DNA of 64,000 nt from Sipunculus nudus (lineage: Eukaryota > Annelida > Sipuncula > Golfingiida > Sipunculidae). Both the position numbers and the translations under genes were made by a program. Within the stretch, counting starts at the first letter, position 1; each line of letters begins with the position of its first letter. Location: contig CM049306.1 of the NCBI GenBank assembly GCA_026874595.1, positions 78,520,142 through 78,584,141 on the forward strand, in the 5' to 3' direction. The notes beneath the pieces were generated by a model, which was given only the letters and a program-made list of their open reading frames with translations, was not told the origin of the DNA and did not search any database. Positions 37,201 through 49,952 of this stretch are shown here, piece after piece.

Positions 37201-38864
37201 ACGTATAAATCTTCATTTTATAAATGCAAATTGAACAATAGCAATAAAATATCATTATTGGTAAACCATTAAAACTGGAAACTGCATATCCTGCAGTATT
37301 AAAAAAAATAAAAATTAATTCTGAATATTAAATTACAAACAACCATCTCAACGCAAAATATGCCGTTCTTACTATAAATGTAAAAGATGAGGAAAACAAA
37401 AGATAGTGGTATTTACTGATATTTCCGTTGACTGGATATGTGATTACTGTTAATCTTAATATTACAGACTCATTAGCCCATGACTATTTATACAATTCAA
37501 CCGCGACATTTAGTGTGTGGTTGGGCGTGTCTATTATAGAATTATATTCAGATATATTCCACCTTGGCCAACGCGGTAACGATCCCCCCAGCTGTCGGTT
37601 CTGGATACCCGGAGGCCGTGTCAGTTACTAACCAGGTATTCTGGTTATCGAAGTGACAGTGTGAACACATTTTCGCCTAAGCTTAATTTTCGAAAAACGA
37701 TTACCGCCTGATAGGCTTCCAATACCGAGATAGGCTTCCAAAAGGTAGAAAGTGTTTGTCAAAGAAATTACGAGCATTTTTTGTGTGCATTTGGTTTTTC
37801 TAACGGAAATGAAGAACAGAGCGGCTGAGACCTCAACCAACTCCCTTTACTTAATTCTCGACCCCATCTGATTGCATTAAATATAAGCATAAATTCAGGG
37901 CATTTTTTAAAACGCACAGTGAGAACTCCTTCAATTTTTCACTAATCTGAGTATTCTGGATGTAAATTTGTCGTCAATTCCAGTAAATGTTAATAACTCC
38001 AGTAAAATGTCCAAATGAAGGTGTCAGGTCGGATGTTAGACAAGACCTTTTCTGAATATAACTCCATACTCAGCATATATGTTGATTTCTCTAAATTTTA
38101 AGAGTTCAATATGCATTTAAATATACATTGCACCTATATCATTAAAGATGTAAATCCTGGCCAAAACCATCTGCCCGTATATAATAATTAAAAGCATTTG
38201 ATTTGATAAAATTAATAAAATATTTAATGAATTGTTTCCTGAATAATATCCTAACCGCCAACGAAATTTCCCCACGATCCCTACAGAAAAAAATGGAAAA
38301 CTGACAAATGCGAACCTATCTTCTAAAATTGTCAAGAAATATTCTGAGGTTACACAGGTATCACTGATATATACAGTGATATGCTTGTGATGATTGACAA
38401 ATATGAAGTGGGGCGTTTAGCTCATTATGGCCTCTCGAAACCCAGAATGCTTGAAGCGTCCCTCCTTATTTGAATGACACAAGTGAACATTTTCCTTAAT
38501 TCAAGCTGGTGTCCTGTGGGTCCAACCGCACAACTGAACATACACACCTGAAACAATAACCTTTTTTTTTTTCAGATTCCGGTGTATGCCTTGATATATA
38601 GTTGATGATTAATTAATCTATTTTACATGCTTTATATATTCTGTTATTTTTAGTGTTTTTGTAGAAAGGCCAACATGTTATGACCATGTTTCGATCCTTA
38701 TCGGACAACGAGGATGTTTATGCGAGGTTAGTTTAAAGCGCCCTCTGCTGGGAATATTGGCAGACGAAACGAAATTAATCTCAGATTTGAACCAGTGAAG
38801 CCACCTGCTTGTAAATTTATAAACAAATGTCCGAAGACGACAAACTACATAAAAATGTTCAACT

Positions 38865-38865
<1 letters not shown>
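34209..38865. other. Single-copy AT-rich non-coding stretch
   Basis: No gene could be recognised. The 114-codon frame at 36,776 and others show no family motif. A run of about 18 G lies at 35,134-35,151 and a run of about 18 C at 35,588-35,605. Confidence 0.4.

Positions 38866-38909
<44 letters not shown>
38866..38909. repeat. (TC)n microsatellite
   Basis: A pure CT tract followed by GTGCAGATCCGGGTGGGGG, which resembles the end of a GGATCC-type interspersed repeat. Confidence 0.95.
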
Positions 38910-38913
<4 letters not shown>

Positions 38914-39035
38914 AGATCCGGGTGGGGGGGGGGATAGGGTGGTCTAGACCCCAAACCCATTCTCCCGACCATTTTGCCTGTTAAGTTGTGAATTATGTTT
39001 TAAAAATGTTTCTCAGAACTAATATACACTATTTA

Positions 39036-40370
39036 ACATATATTTTCACATTTTTTTTATGCTAGGTAATAGGTTTTATAGACCCGTGTACAGCTGGCCC
39101 CAGTCTCAGCTTTTTATGTGGACCATTACATTGCGTCTGCGTGATTCTTCCGCGTTACTGTATTTATTATATATGCGGTATTTCTTGTCATACTTTAGTT
39201 CTCAAAAGATAATGACGGGTTCTCACTGATGCATGATAACCCGGGTTTGAAATTTACTGCCATATTTTCATATTTTTTTTATGCTAGGTAATAGGTTTTA
39301 TAGACCCGTGTACAGCTGACCTCAGTCTCAGCTTTTTATGTGGACCATTACATTGCGTCTGCGTGATTCTTCCGCGTTACTGTATTTATTATATATACGG
39401 TATTTCTTGTCATACTTTAGTTCTCAAAAGATAATGACGGGTTCTCACTGATGCATGATAACCCGGGTTTGAAATTTACTGCCATATTTTCATATTTTTT
39501 TATGCTAGGTAATAGGTTTTATAGACCCATGTACAGCTGACCTCAGTCTCAGCTTTTTATGTGGACCATTACATTGCGTCTGCGTGATTCTTCCGCGTTA
39601 CTGTATTTATTATATATGCGGTATTTCTTGTCATACTTTAGTTCTCAAAAGATAATGACGGGTTCTCACTGATGCATGATAACCCGGGTTTGAAATTTAC
39701 TGCCATATTTTCATATTTTTTTATGCTAGGTAATAGGGTTTATAGACCCGTGTACAGCTGACCTCAGTCTCAGCTTTTTATGTGGACCATTACATTGCGT
39801 CTGCGTGATTCTTCCGCGTTCCTGTATTTATTATATATGCGGTATTTCTTGTCATACTATTAGTTCTCAAAAGATAATGACGGGTTCTCACTGATGCATG
39901 ATAACCCGCGTTTGAAATTTACTGCCATATTTTCACATTTTTTTATGCTAGGTAATAGGTTTTATAGACCCGTGTACAGCTGACCTCAGTCTCAGCTTTT
40001 TATGTGGACCATTACATTGCGTCTGCGTGATTCTTCCGCGTTACTGTATTTATTATATAGGGGGTATTTCTTGTCATACTATTAGTTCTCAAAAGATAAT
40101 GACGGGTTCTCACTGATGCATAATAACCCGGGTTTGAAATTTACTGCCATATTTTCACATTTTTTTATGCTAGGTAATAGGTTTTATAGACCCGTGTACA
40201 GCTGACCTCAGTCTCAGCTTTTTATGCGGACCATTACATTGCGTCTGCGTGATACTTCCGCGTTACTGTATTTATTATATATGCGGTATTTCTTGTCATA
40301 CTATTAGTTCTCAAAAGATAATGACGGGTTCTCACTGATGCATGATAACCCGGGTTTGAAATTTACTGCC
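39036..40370. repeat. Six-copy tandem array, 221-222 bp unit
   Basis: The anchor GCTAGGTAATAGG starts at 39,061, 39,283, 39,504, 39,725, 39,947 and 40,169, spacings of 221-222 bp. Units are almost identical, differing by a few substitutions and T-run lengths, so the array is young or homogenised. Each unit contains ACCCGTGTACAGCTGACCTC, TCTTCCGCGTTACTG and ACGGGTTCTCACTGATGCAT. No coding frame runs through it. This is a typical monomer length for a satellite. Confidence 0.98.
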
Positions 40371-40529
40371 TTAACAAAATTAGCCCCCCCCCCCCAGAGC
40401 GGTGCCTGTTCATGTTTTTTGTATACATGCATGTATACATATTAATATATAACAAAAAATAATTATGTTTAAAACATATAAATCTTTTATTTTACACAAA
40501 CGTATGTATACATATATATTGTATATATG

Positions 40530-40675
40530 TGTGTGTGTGTGTGTGGCAGACGTGCTATGTCCCCCCTGTGAAAAAAATCCTGGATCCGCGCCTGCTCTTT
40601 CTGTCTTTCTGTCTCTTTTTGTCTGTCTGTCTCTCCTTCTCTCTCTCTCTCTCTCTCCCTCTCTCTCTCTCTTAC
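40530..40675. repeat. (TG)n, GGATCC-type repeat end and (CT)n tract
   Basis: A TG tract at 40,530-40,544 is followed by a minus-strand repeat edge containing GGCGCGGATCCAGGATTTTT (about 40,572-40,592). After this come TCTGTC and CTCTCT tracts to 40,671. Open frames on both strands are microsatellite translations. Confidence 0.7.
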
Positions 40676-40739
40676 ACATACAGAGACACACAAACGCACG
40701 CATGTTTCACACCCGATTCGCTGTATGTTAATTATGACT

Positions 40740-42390
40740 TTCCAAACTCTCAAAAAAAGAGACTCATTATAACGTTTGACCCATGGATGTACTTATATTA
40801 AACACAGGCGGTGCCCTTACCTCCTTTCCTGAAAGGACAAAAGATTAACATCACAACAGAGCCTGGATAAAAAAATAAAAAACAAAAATTAGCTGTGAGA
40901 CTAAAACTTACAGAACATGAGTTGTTGATTTCAGGTGTCTCGACCCACCTGTATGCACTCACAACCAGGCTAAATTCTTCCAAGGACCTCGCTGTAATAT
41001 GCTACACTTAAGAGAAAATGTATTCTAGGATACAGGATAAGCGCACTTATATCGAAAATAAGGAAGCGAGATTTAGGCCTATCTTACATGATCAAAGATC
41101 TAGAATGAATTTAGGATCATCTGTATCATCATCATACCATCAAACATTTACATTTTTTAATAGATTTTTCAAACCTGTATACTAAAGTTTGTGGAAAAAT
41201 GTGAGTATGCATATTTAATTTTACAGACTTAGTTTTTGATCGCTAACTTCCAAATATTCCTTTGGCAAAATGTCTCTCGGTAAATATCATGATAAATCGC
41301 TCGGTCAAAAAAATGTCCATACTTATTTCACGACCTCTTAATATTGATTGATGTACCTAGTTACGGAGAAGTACTTGATATGTATGATTTTAATTTTATG
41401 AAAATATATAATAAAATCTATAACAAAATAAAGATATATATTTATGCTTGTGGGAGAAATTAGTTAAAAAATTAATCGATTATTGTTTGTACTCTCTAAA
41501 ATACCGTGTATTCTGCTGCTAGAATTATTTACTTATCTTAATCTTAATTATCTACTTCGTGGATTAACTATGTAATGTGCATCACGCTGAAAAAAAATCA
41601 CCTTTACCAGCGTGTCGTTGACAAATTGACAATTTTGTTCGTTGTGTAAGGTTAAGTTTTAACGTTATTCCCTTTCTTATAACCGTCTTTCTTGTATCTC
41701 AGGGTTACAAGATTTTATTTTTTTTTTATAATATGACTTCTTTGCATGTGCATATATAAACTTTTGTGTTTGATTATGCAAATGTGCATCCAATTTAATC
41801 GGTTATGGAAGAAAATAACCAATTATAGATATAATCGTTACTAATTGATACATCTATTATTGAGTCTCTTGACTTTATAAATTATAAGGGGTAACAAATC
41901 CACCTGTCTCAAAATTTGTTATCTTATTGTTTGTTCATTTTTTAATTTACTGTTAAATTCATTTATTTTTATTTACTTTTAAATTTTAATTTGAAGCACT
42001 GACTAAAGGCGGCTGTTTAAGAAAGAAAGATTTTAAAGTTTAAGAAGTGTCATTCCTATGTCCTGTTTGTTTAGTGGTCTATGCGGTTTCGATGTTTATT
42101 CAATTTCTTTATGTGTTTACCGGATCATTAAAGTAGGTACAATACAAAATAAAGGACCCATGGGTCACCTCGCTCAGCTGAATTTTAGTCAATGCAAAAT
42201 ATACTTAATTCTTTTGGTTTTTCATATATATCAGCATTTGATAAGCTAAGAGCAAATGATCCTGCTAACTGAAACCCTGCAAATTATAGAATAATGGACA
42301 TGAGCCATGTATAAAAATAAATATTAGATTATTAACTAAAACAAAATGCTTTAAAAAATCTAATAAGCGCATTAAAACAAGCCAGTTAGG
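40740..42390. other. AT-rich non-coding stretch
   Basis: I see nothing beyond AT-rich sequence with short poly-T and poly-A runs. Confidence 0.4.
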
Positions 42391-42399
42391 CTGAATAAT

Positions 42400-43815
42400 C
42401 GCATTTGCAAATATAGGTGGGGAACTGTCGGTTTTCCAGATTTATCCTTGGGATATTTTGCTACCATGCGCTTAGCCCGGCAGAACGCGCACTCAGCATC
42501 CACCCGTTTTGCTGCTATTATGCGATCAGCGGCTGATGAGTGCAAAGTGCGCGGTAGCAAATAGCAGTCGCACAGTAGCATGTGCTACCCTTATGCATAG
42601 CTTGCCACATCGCGCAATGAGCGGTCCCAAAATCTGTTACTATTGACGTAGTGCAAGTCTTTGCTGCCAGAGGTCGCTCGGACAGGACCACTCAAAGCAA
42701 TATGCGCGATAGTAATTAACTGTCCAAAGTAGCAAACAGATCTGCGCAGAAGCAAATGCCATGGGTCATATTAAGCTGCGATCCAATGCGCAATGTGCAA
42801 GGTAGCAAACAGACCTGCGCGGCAGCAAGTTGCTGTCATCTGCTATCCATGGGGACTATGTCTTTGCGATCACAAAATCTGCTACTATTGACGTAGTGCA
42901 AGTCTTTGCTGCCAGAAATCGCTCGGACACGACCACTCAAAGCAATATGCGCGGTAGCAAATAACTGTCGCAAAGTAGCAAACAGATCTGCGCGGTAGCA
43001 AATGCCATGGATCATATTCAGCTGCGATCGCAATGCGCAATGTGCGCGGTAGCAAACGTCCTGCGCGGTAGCAAGTTGATGTTGCCCGCTATCCATGGGG
43101 ACTATGAATTTGCGATCGCAAGATCTACTACTGTTGACGTAGTGCAAGTTTTGCTGCCAGAGGTCGCTCGGACAAGACCAATCAGAGCAATATGCACGGT
43201 AGCTATATAACTGTCGCAAAGTAGCAAACAGATCTGCGCGGTAGTAAATGCCATGGATCATATTCAGCTGCGATCACAATGCGCAATGTTTGCGGTAGCA
43301 AACCTGCGCGGTAGCAAGTTGGTGTTGCCTGCTATCCATGGGGACTATGAATTTGCGATCGCAAAATCTACTACTGTTGACGTAGTGCAAGTCTTTGCTG
43401 CCAGAGGTCGCTCGGACAAGACCAATGAGAGCAATATGCTCGGTAGCAATTAACTGTCGCAAAGTAGCAAACATATTTGCGCCGTAGCAAGTGCCATGGA
43501 CCATATTTAGCTGCGATTGCAATAGGCAATGTGCGCGGTAGCAAATCAGATTTGCGCGGTAGCAAGTACCCCATGGAGGCTATCTATTGCAATAGAAACT
43601 TTTGCTGCTATCGTTTCAGTGCAAGTCTTTGTAGCCTTAGGTCGCCCGGATAGGCCAGCAACAAGCTTTGCAATAGGCGTGTAAGCAATTAAAAGTCGCA
43701 GAGTAACACATTGACCTGCGCAGTAGCAGGTGTTACCGGCCAAATTAACAAGTGACCGCAAAGCGCAATTTTCACGGTAGTAAAACATACCTGCGAGATA
43801 GCAAGTGTTTGTTAC
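42400..43815. repeat. Degenerate tandem array, about 245-bp unit, rich in GGTAGCAAA
   Basis: TTGACGTAGTGCAAG occurs at 42,643, 42,888, 43,134 and 43,377, spacings of 243-246 bp. Partial, more diverged units lie on both sides. Each unit contains several GCGCGGTAGCAAA words, TTTGCTGCCAGAGGTCGCTC, ATGCCATGGATCATATT and CTATCCATGGGGACTATG. Two central units carry the palindrome TGCGATCGCA (14 bp as TTTGCGATCGCAAA near 43,351). The 141-codon minus-strand frame is a translation of these repeats. Confidence 0.9.
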
Positions 43816-44263
43816 TTACTAATCATAGTCATAATTCTGGCAAAATATATGCTTAATTTTATTGAGTTTTTTTTTCAGAAATAATCACATATGATATATT
43901 AACATTTTATTTTGATAAACACTTTTTCCAAAATTTGTCGCCCTTCTCTTTCAAAATCTGCATATTCTGTTCATACCCAATATTGCACATTAATTAAGGG
44001 GTTGATAACATGCTTTGTCTGTAAACATGAGACTTTTATCAATACCTGATATTTTGTGATTTGCATTGTTTCTTATTCCGATGAACCTTCAACACTCCCA
44101 GGATCAGAACTGTCCAGGTTTAATTTAAATGTCCTGATTTCAAGTAATGATGCAATATTCTAGAATAATTTATATCTCGCAGAAATTCCAATGATTATAT
44201 TCATAATATATAGTCACAGATTCATGTGAGCTGCATTTGCTATTCACTTCTCTTTCATGATAA

Positions 44264-45005
44264 CATGTTGTTGGTTCTATCGATGTGTCTCTTCATGATT
44301 TATTGAATTATTACGGTACCTGTATCCTGGATATAGCATATATTAATAGTGACACACACTTACTAGAGTATTTCATGCCCGAAGGGGTAGGGTAACCAGT
44401 TTCCTTGATATAGCATATATTTAAAGTGACAAACACTTTCTCGAATATTTCATGCCCGAAGGGTTAGGGTAATCCGTATTCCTGATATAGCATATATCAA
44501 TAGTGACAAACACTTACTGGAGTATTTTAGCCCTACGGGTTAGGGTAACCCGTATCCCCGGATATAGCATATATTTATAGTGACAAACACTTAATGGAGT
44601 ATTTCTTGTCCGAAGGGTCAAGTTAACCTGTATCCCGGATATAGAATATATTATTAGTTTCAAACATTTACTGGAGTTTTTCATGTCCGAAGGTTAAGGG
44701 TCGATCACCTGTATCTAGGATATACCATTTATTAATAGCGACAGACACATACTGGAGTTAACACTTACTGGTAGTTTTCATGCTCGATGGGTTAGGATAA
44801 CCCGTGCCCTGGATATACCATATATTTATAGTGACAAACACTTCCTGTAGTATTTCATGCCTGAACGGTTAGGGTAACCTGTGTCCCGGAATAATAGCAT
44901 ACATGAAAGCGACAAAGCCTGACTGCAGTAATTCACGCCCGAAGGGTTAGGAAAACCCGTATCCCTCAGAAAGAATACATTAATAGTGACAAACATTTAC
45001 CCTGG
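44264..45005. repeat. Tandem array, about 76-bp unit, block 1
   Basis: GATATAGCATAT recurs at 44,330, 44,407, 44,484 and 44,560, a spacing of 76-77 bp, with diverged units to about 45,005. The consensus unit includes TAGTGACAAACACTTACTGG, AGTATTTCATGCCCGAA and GGGTTAGGGTAACCCGTATC. The left border segment (44,264-44,325, GGTTCTATCGATGTGTCTCT and on) recurs inside block 2 at 47,810. Confidence 0.93.
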
Positions 45006-46210
45006 ATACGGATATCTAATACTTATAAAAGGAATTCGGTCCACCTGTTTTCTCAATGTTCTCTGAAACCGCGTTGCGTATGATACTGTGCTATACCTCA
45101 TTTTGAAGGTTATTTTTCTCTCAGTGACATGGCCGATATTAGAATAAATAATTTTTTAAATGTACACATCATTTTGAGTGATGTTTTTGCCTGTTTTCTG
45201 ATATGAGCGGAGGCTATCACCCGAAACAGCCGAACTGCCTTCGGCAAAGACCGGATTTTCTTTCTGGCCACCTCAAGCCCAGTATAAAGTCGATTAAAGA
45301 AATTCCGTGCATATGAAAAACCTTGCTTTCAGTGACTGATTTATGCATGTTTGGGCTGACATTTGACAAAGGCTCTGACCCACGTGTGTGGTCAGTCAAT
45401 GTGAAAAACACATGACTGGCTCGCTTTGCGAAAAAGGAGGGGTTCAACCAAGGAGGATTAAAGACAGAACAAGTCCCCGTTTCCGGTAAAGGTTTGGGTT
45501 TGGGTGAGGGCGAACGTTCCAGGCCTCAAAATCGGTCTCTTACGATTAAAACAGGTTGCAGCTAAAAAGGGGGACCGACCACATAGACTCTCCTTGGGTC
45601 CGCTTCTGCTACCAACGAGGTATGCATATTGCCGTTTCTTTCTTCAGGAACAGTTTCCTTGCCTTAAAACGTATTTCATCTTTCATGTCTTCCTACTGCA
45701 ATTAAATTACAGATTAAGTTAAGCTATGTTGAATTAATGTCTTCCTGTCATTAACCTATACTTTAAACGTCCAAAAATAGTAACCAGTCAAAGATCAACG
45801 AAAACCGGAGTGCCCCCGCGTCCCATTTCGGTTCGTAAACTAATGAAAACATTATCACTGACCAGGTCTTCAAGGTCAACGTACCGGTGTATGAATTATT
45901 GAAGCTACTGGAATATCACTCACGCAGTGTCTCGACCAGGTTATAAGTGTATATGGACGGAAATATGTTTAGTATTCATGTAATGGAAAATAAGATGCAG
46001 ATAAAAATTAGTGGCAAAATTAGGAAACAAACAGCTTGACTTAAAAAAGTTTGTTGTTCACAGTAGTGTTGTGCCTCAGAAAGGTGCGTGAGTTATTCCA
46101 CAGTCGTGTCAAACCACTGAAAATCTACATTTACTTTTTTAATTCTTGAATAAAAAAGGGATCCGACAATCCTCTTAATCAATACATATCCCCAACTCGG
46201 CAAGAAGCCC
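45006..46210. other. Single-copy stretch between the two 76-bp-unit blocks
   Basis: No recognised gene. The 45,200-45,640 part is less AT-rich and contains frames of 72-76 codons without known motifs. Confidence 0.4.
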
Positions 46211-48420
46211 GGTATACAGGGTTTATCAGCTAGTAGCATATATTAATAGTGGCAAACACTTACTGGAGTATTTCATGCTGGAAGAGTTAGGTTAACCCGT
46301 ATCCCGAATATAGCATTTAATAATAGTGACAAACACTAACTGAATTATTTCATGTCGAAGTGTTATGGTAACTCGTATAAAGGATATAGCAAATACTAAT
46401 AGTGACAAACACTTACTGAAGTATTTTATGTCGAAGGGATAGGGTAACCTGTATCCCTGGTACACCATAAATTAATAGTGACAAACAATGATTGGCGCAT
46501 TCATGTCCGCAATGTTAGGGTAAACCATAACACGTATATAGCATATATAAATAGTTACAAACACATCCTGGAGTTATTGATGTTGGAAGGGTTAGGGTAA
46601 GCCGTATCCCGAATATAGCATATATCATTAGTGAGAAACACTGACTGGAGAATTTCATGTCAGAAGGCAAAGGTTAATCCGTATCCCGGATAGGCATATG
46701 TTAATAGTGACAAACACTTACTGAAGTATTTCATGTCGAAGTGTTATGGTAACTCGTATACCGGATAAAACATATATTAATTGTGACAAAAGTTAACTGG
46801 AGTCTTCCATGCTCGAAGATAGGGTAACTCGTATCCCGGATATAATATATAATAATAGTGACAAACACATACTGAAGTATTTCAGTCTTCGGGTCACTCG
46901 TATATAGGATATACCATAACAGAATACAGACTTAAACTTTCATCTAGTATTTCATGACCGAAGAGATAGGGTTACCTGTTTCCCGGGTACACCATGAATT
47001 AATAGTGACAAACAATGATTGGCGCAGTTTTAGGATAAACAATAACACGTATATAGCATATATAATTAGTTAGAAACACATACTGGAGTGTTTCATGTCA
47101 GAAGGCTGAGGGTACCCCGTATCCCGGATATAGCATATATTAACAGTGACAAACACTTGCCCGAAGGGTTAGGTTAACCCGTATCCCAGATATAGCAGAT
47201 GTTAATAGTGACAAACACTTACTGAAGTATTTCATGTCGAAGTGTTATGGTAACTCGTATACCGGATAAAGCATATATTAAAAGTGACAAACAATTACTG
47301 GAGTCTTCCATGCTCGATGATAGGGTAACTGGTATCCCGGATTTAGCATATATTAATAGTGACAAACACTGACTGGAGTCTTTCATGCCATAAAGGGTTA
47401 GGGTAACCGGTATCCCGGATATACTACATATTAATACTGACAAACACTTACTGGGGTATTTTATGTCCGAAGGATTAGGATCACCCGCATCCAGGATATA
47501 GCAAATACATACAAATATATACAAATAATGACAAACAATTACAGACTTATAAATACCAGAAGGGGTAGGGTAAACCGTATCCCGGATAAAGAAGATATTA
47601 ACAGTGACTAACATTTACTGCAGTATTTCATATCCGAAGGCTTAGTGAAACCCGTATCCCGCACTAGCATATTTTAAATGTGACAAACAGTTATTGGACT
47701 CTTTCATGCCCAAAGGGTTAGGGTAACCCGTGTCCGGATATAGCACAATATTAAAAGTGTACAACACTTACTGGTGTATTTCATGATCGAAGTCTCACGG
47801 TAACTTTTCGGTTCTATTGATGTGTCTCTTCATGATTTATTGAAATATTAGGGTAACCTGTATCCCAGATATATCATATATTAATAGTGACAAACACAGA
47901 AGTATTTCATGCCGAAGGTTTAGGGAAACTTGTTTCCAGGATATACCATATATTAATAGTGACAAACACTTTATGGAGTATTTCATGCTCGAAGGGTTAG
48001 GGTTACCCGTATCCTGGATATAGCATATGTCACTTGTAACAAACACTGACTGGAGTATTTCATGTCCGAAGGCTTAGGTTAACTCGTTTCCCGGATATAC
48101 CATATATACCATCGTGTTACATGTTACCAGTGTCACGCGCTTACTTTAGTATTCCGAGCGCGAGGGGTTAGGGATACCCATATCACGGACATTAAACGGA
48201 ACCTGGGACAAGCACTTCACAATTATTCGTGCCCGAATGGTTAGGGTTACACATATCACGTATATATTAGGAGGCCTGTGAAACGCACTTACTGGCGTAT
48301 TCCATGACAGAAGGGTAAGGGTTATCTATATTATGGACAAAATACATTATACCCATAAAAACTACTTATCGTTTAAGCCTTGCCCGTAAAGTTTGGGTTA
48401 CCCATAACACAGACATATCC
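46211..48420. repeat. Tandem array, about 76-bp unit, block 2
   Basis: About 28 units of the same family as block 1, more diverged and with indels. GGTTAGGGTAACC-like words, TAGTGACAAACACTTACTGG and GTATCCCGGATATAGCATAT recur throughout. The 131-codon minus-strand frame at 47,219-47,614 is an open path through repeats (recurring SLLIY and PVTL words), not a gene. Confidence 0.93.
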
Positions 48421-48519
48421 ACTCCCCTGGCCGCACTAATGAGAAACTGCCTGCGAAAAGTCCCATCAGCTTAATCACAGGCCTCTACCGAAATCCGGCA
48501 GATTCCCGCCTATCTCCGC

Positions 48520-49952
48520 CTACGCCAGGTAGCGGCAGTCTTGACACATTTTATGGTAACAAATAGTTGCTATTTGCGCGTGCGACTCATGTATCCCCTC
48601 TGGCAGGCCGCTCTCCTATCTATTCCCCCTGGCGGCAGTCTTGACACTTTTTATGGTAGGAAATAGCTGCTATTAGCGTTTGCTATTCATGGGATGCTCT
48701 TCTGGCAGGCCGCTGAAATCTCTTCTCCCCCTGGCGGCAGGTTTCACACTTTATAATAGCAAATAGCTGCTATTTGCGGGTGCGACTCATGGGGACCCCT
48801 CTGGCAGCCCGCTCTGATATCCACTCCCCCTGGCGGCAGTCTTGACACTTTTTATGGTAGAATTAGCTGCTATTAGCGCTTGTTATTCATGGGGGGCTCT
48901 TCTGGCAAGCCGCTGAAATCTCTTCTCCCCCCGGCGGCAGGCTTCACACTTTATAATAGCAAATAGCTGCTATTTGCGCGTGCGACTCATGGATTCCCTC
49001 TGGCAGGCCGCTCTCATATCTATTCCCCTGGCGGCAGTCTTGACACTTTTTATGGTAGCAAATAGCTGCTATTAGCGCTTGCTATTCATTGGGGGCTCTT
49101 CTGGCAGGCCGCTGAAATCTCTTCTTCCCCTGGCGGCAGGCTTCACACTTTATAATAGCAAATAGCTGCTATATGCGCGTGCGACTCCTGGGGACCTCTC
49201 TGGCTGGCCGTTCACATGTCCACTCCCCCTGGCGGCAGTCTTAACAATCAAAGCGATGCTACCATAAATCTTACCCCCTCCTAATATTTTTTGGGCAGCA
49301 AAAAGCTGCTATTTGCGCATGCGATTCATAAGGTCTCTTTGTCTTAACACTGAATACGATGCTACCATCAACTTTACCACCTCCCAATTTTTATTTGTGT
49401 ATCAAATAGCTCCTATTTGCGCGTGCGACTCAAGGGGCCCCTCTGACAGGCCGCTCCCATATCTACTCACCTTGGTTGCAGGCTTGACACTTTTGATGGA
49501 AGCAAATAGCTGCTATTAGCGCTTGCGATTCATTGGGGCCCCTTCTGGCAGGCCGCTGAGATATTCATTCCCCCTGGCGTCATTCTTGACATTTTATGAT
49601 AGCAAATAGCTGCTATTTGCGCTTGCGATTCATGCGGGGGGGGGGGGCTTTCTTGCAGGCCGCAGAGATCTCTTCTTCCCCTGGCGGCAGTCTTGACACT
49701 TTATGGTAGCTAATAGCTGCTTTTTGTGCGTGCGACTCATAGGGGCCCCTCTGCCAGGTCGGTGAGATATCCACTCCCCCTTGCGTCAGTATTCACACAT
49801 TTTTTGGTAGCAAATACCTACTATTTGAGCGTGCGACTCATAGGGCCCCTCTGGCAGGCCGCTCTCATATCTACTACCCCTGGCGTCATTCTTGACACTT
49901 ATTATAGCAAATAGCTGCTATTTGCGCTTGCAATTCATGGGGGGCCCTTCTA
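48520..49952. repeat. Tandem array, about 100-bp unit with 19-bp palindrome, left part
   Basis: CTGGCGGCAGTCTTGACAC recurs about every 100 bp (for example 48,629, 48,731 and 48,830). Each unit contains GCAAATAGCTGCTATTTGC, a 9-1-9 perfect inverted repeat, then GCGTGCGACTCATGGGG and CTGGCAGGCCGCT. From 48,530 to 49,200 two unit types alternate (GCGCGTGCGACTCAT with GTCTTGACAC, against GCGCTTGCTATTCAT with GGCTTCACAC). That is a dimeric higher-order pattern of about 200 bp. Confidence 0.95.

Noticed and set aside
42836-43788. Frames of 66-141 codons with repeated NSSR and CYRA words
   Set aside because: These are translations of the 245-bp tandem repeat, open on both strands because the unit is GC-richer.
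47219-48046. Minus-strand frames of 131 and 69 codons with repeated SLLIY and PVTL words
   Set aside because: They are open paths through the 76-bp tandem repeat. The unit length is not kept in frame and stops appear in neighbouring units.
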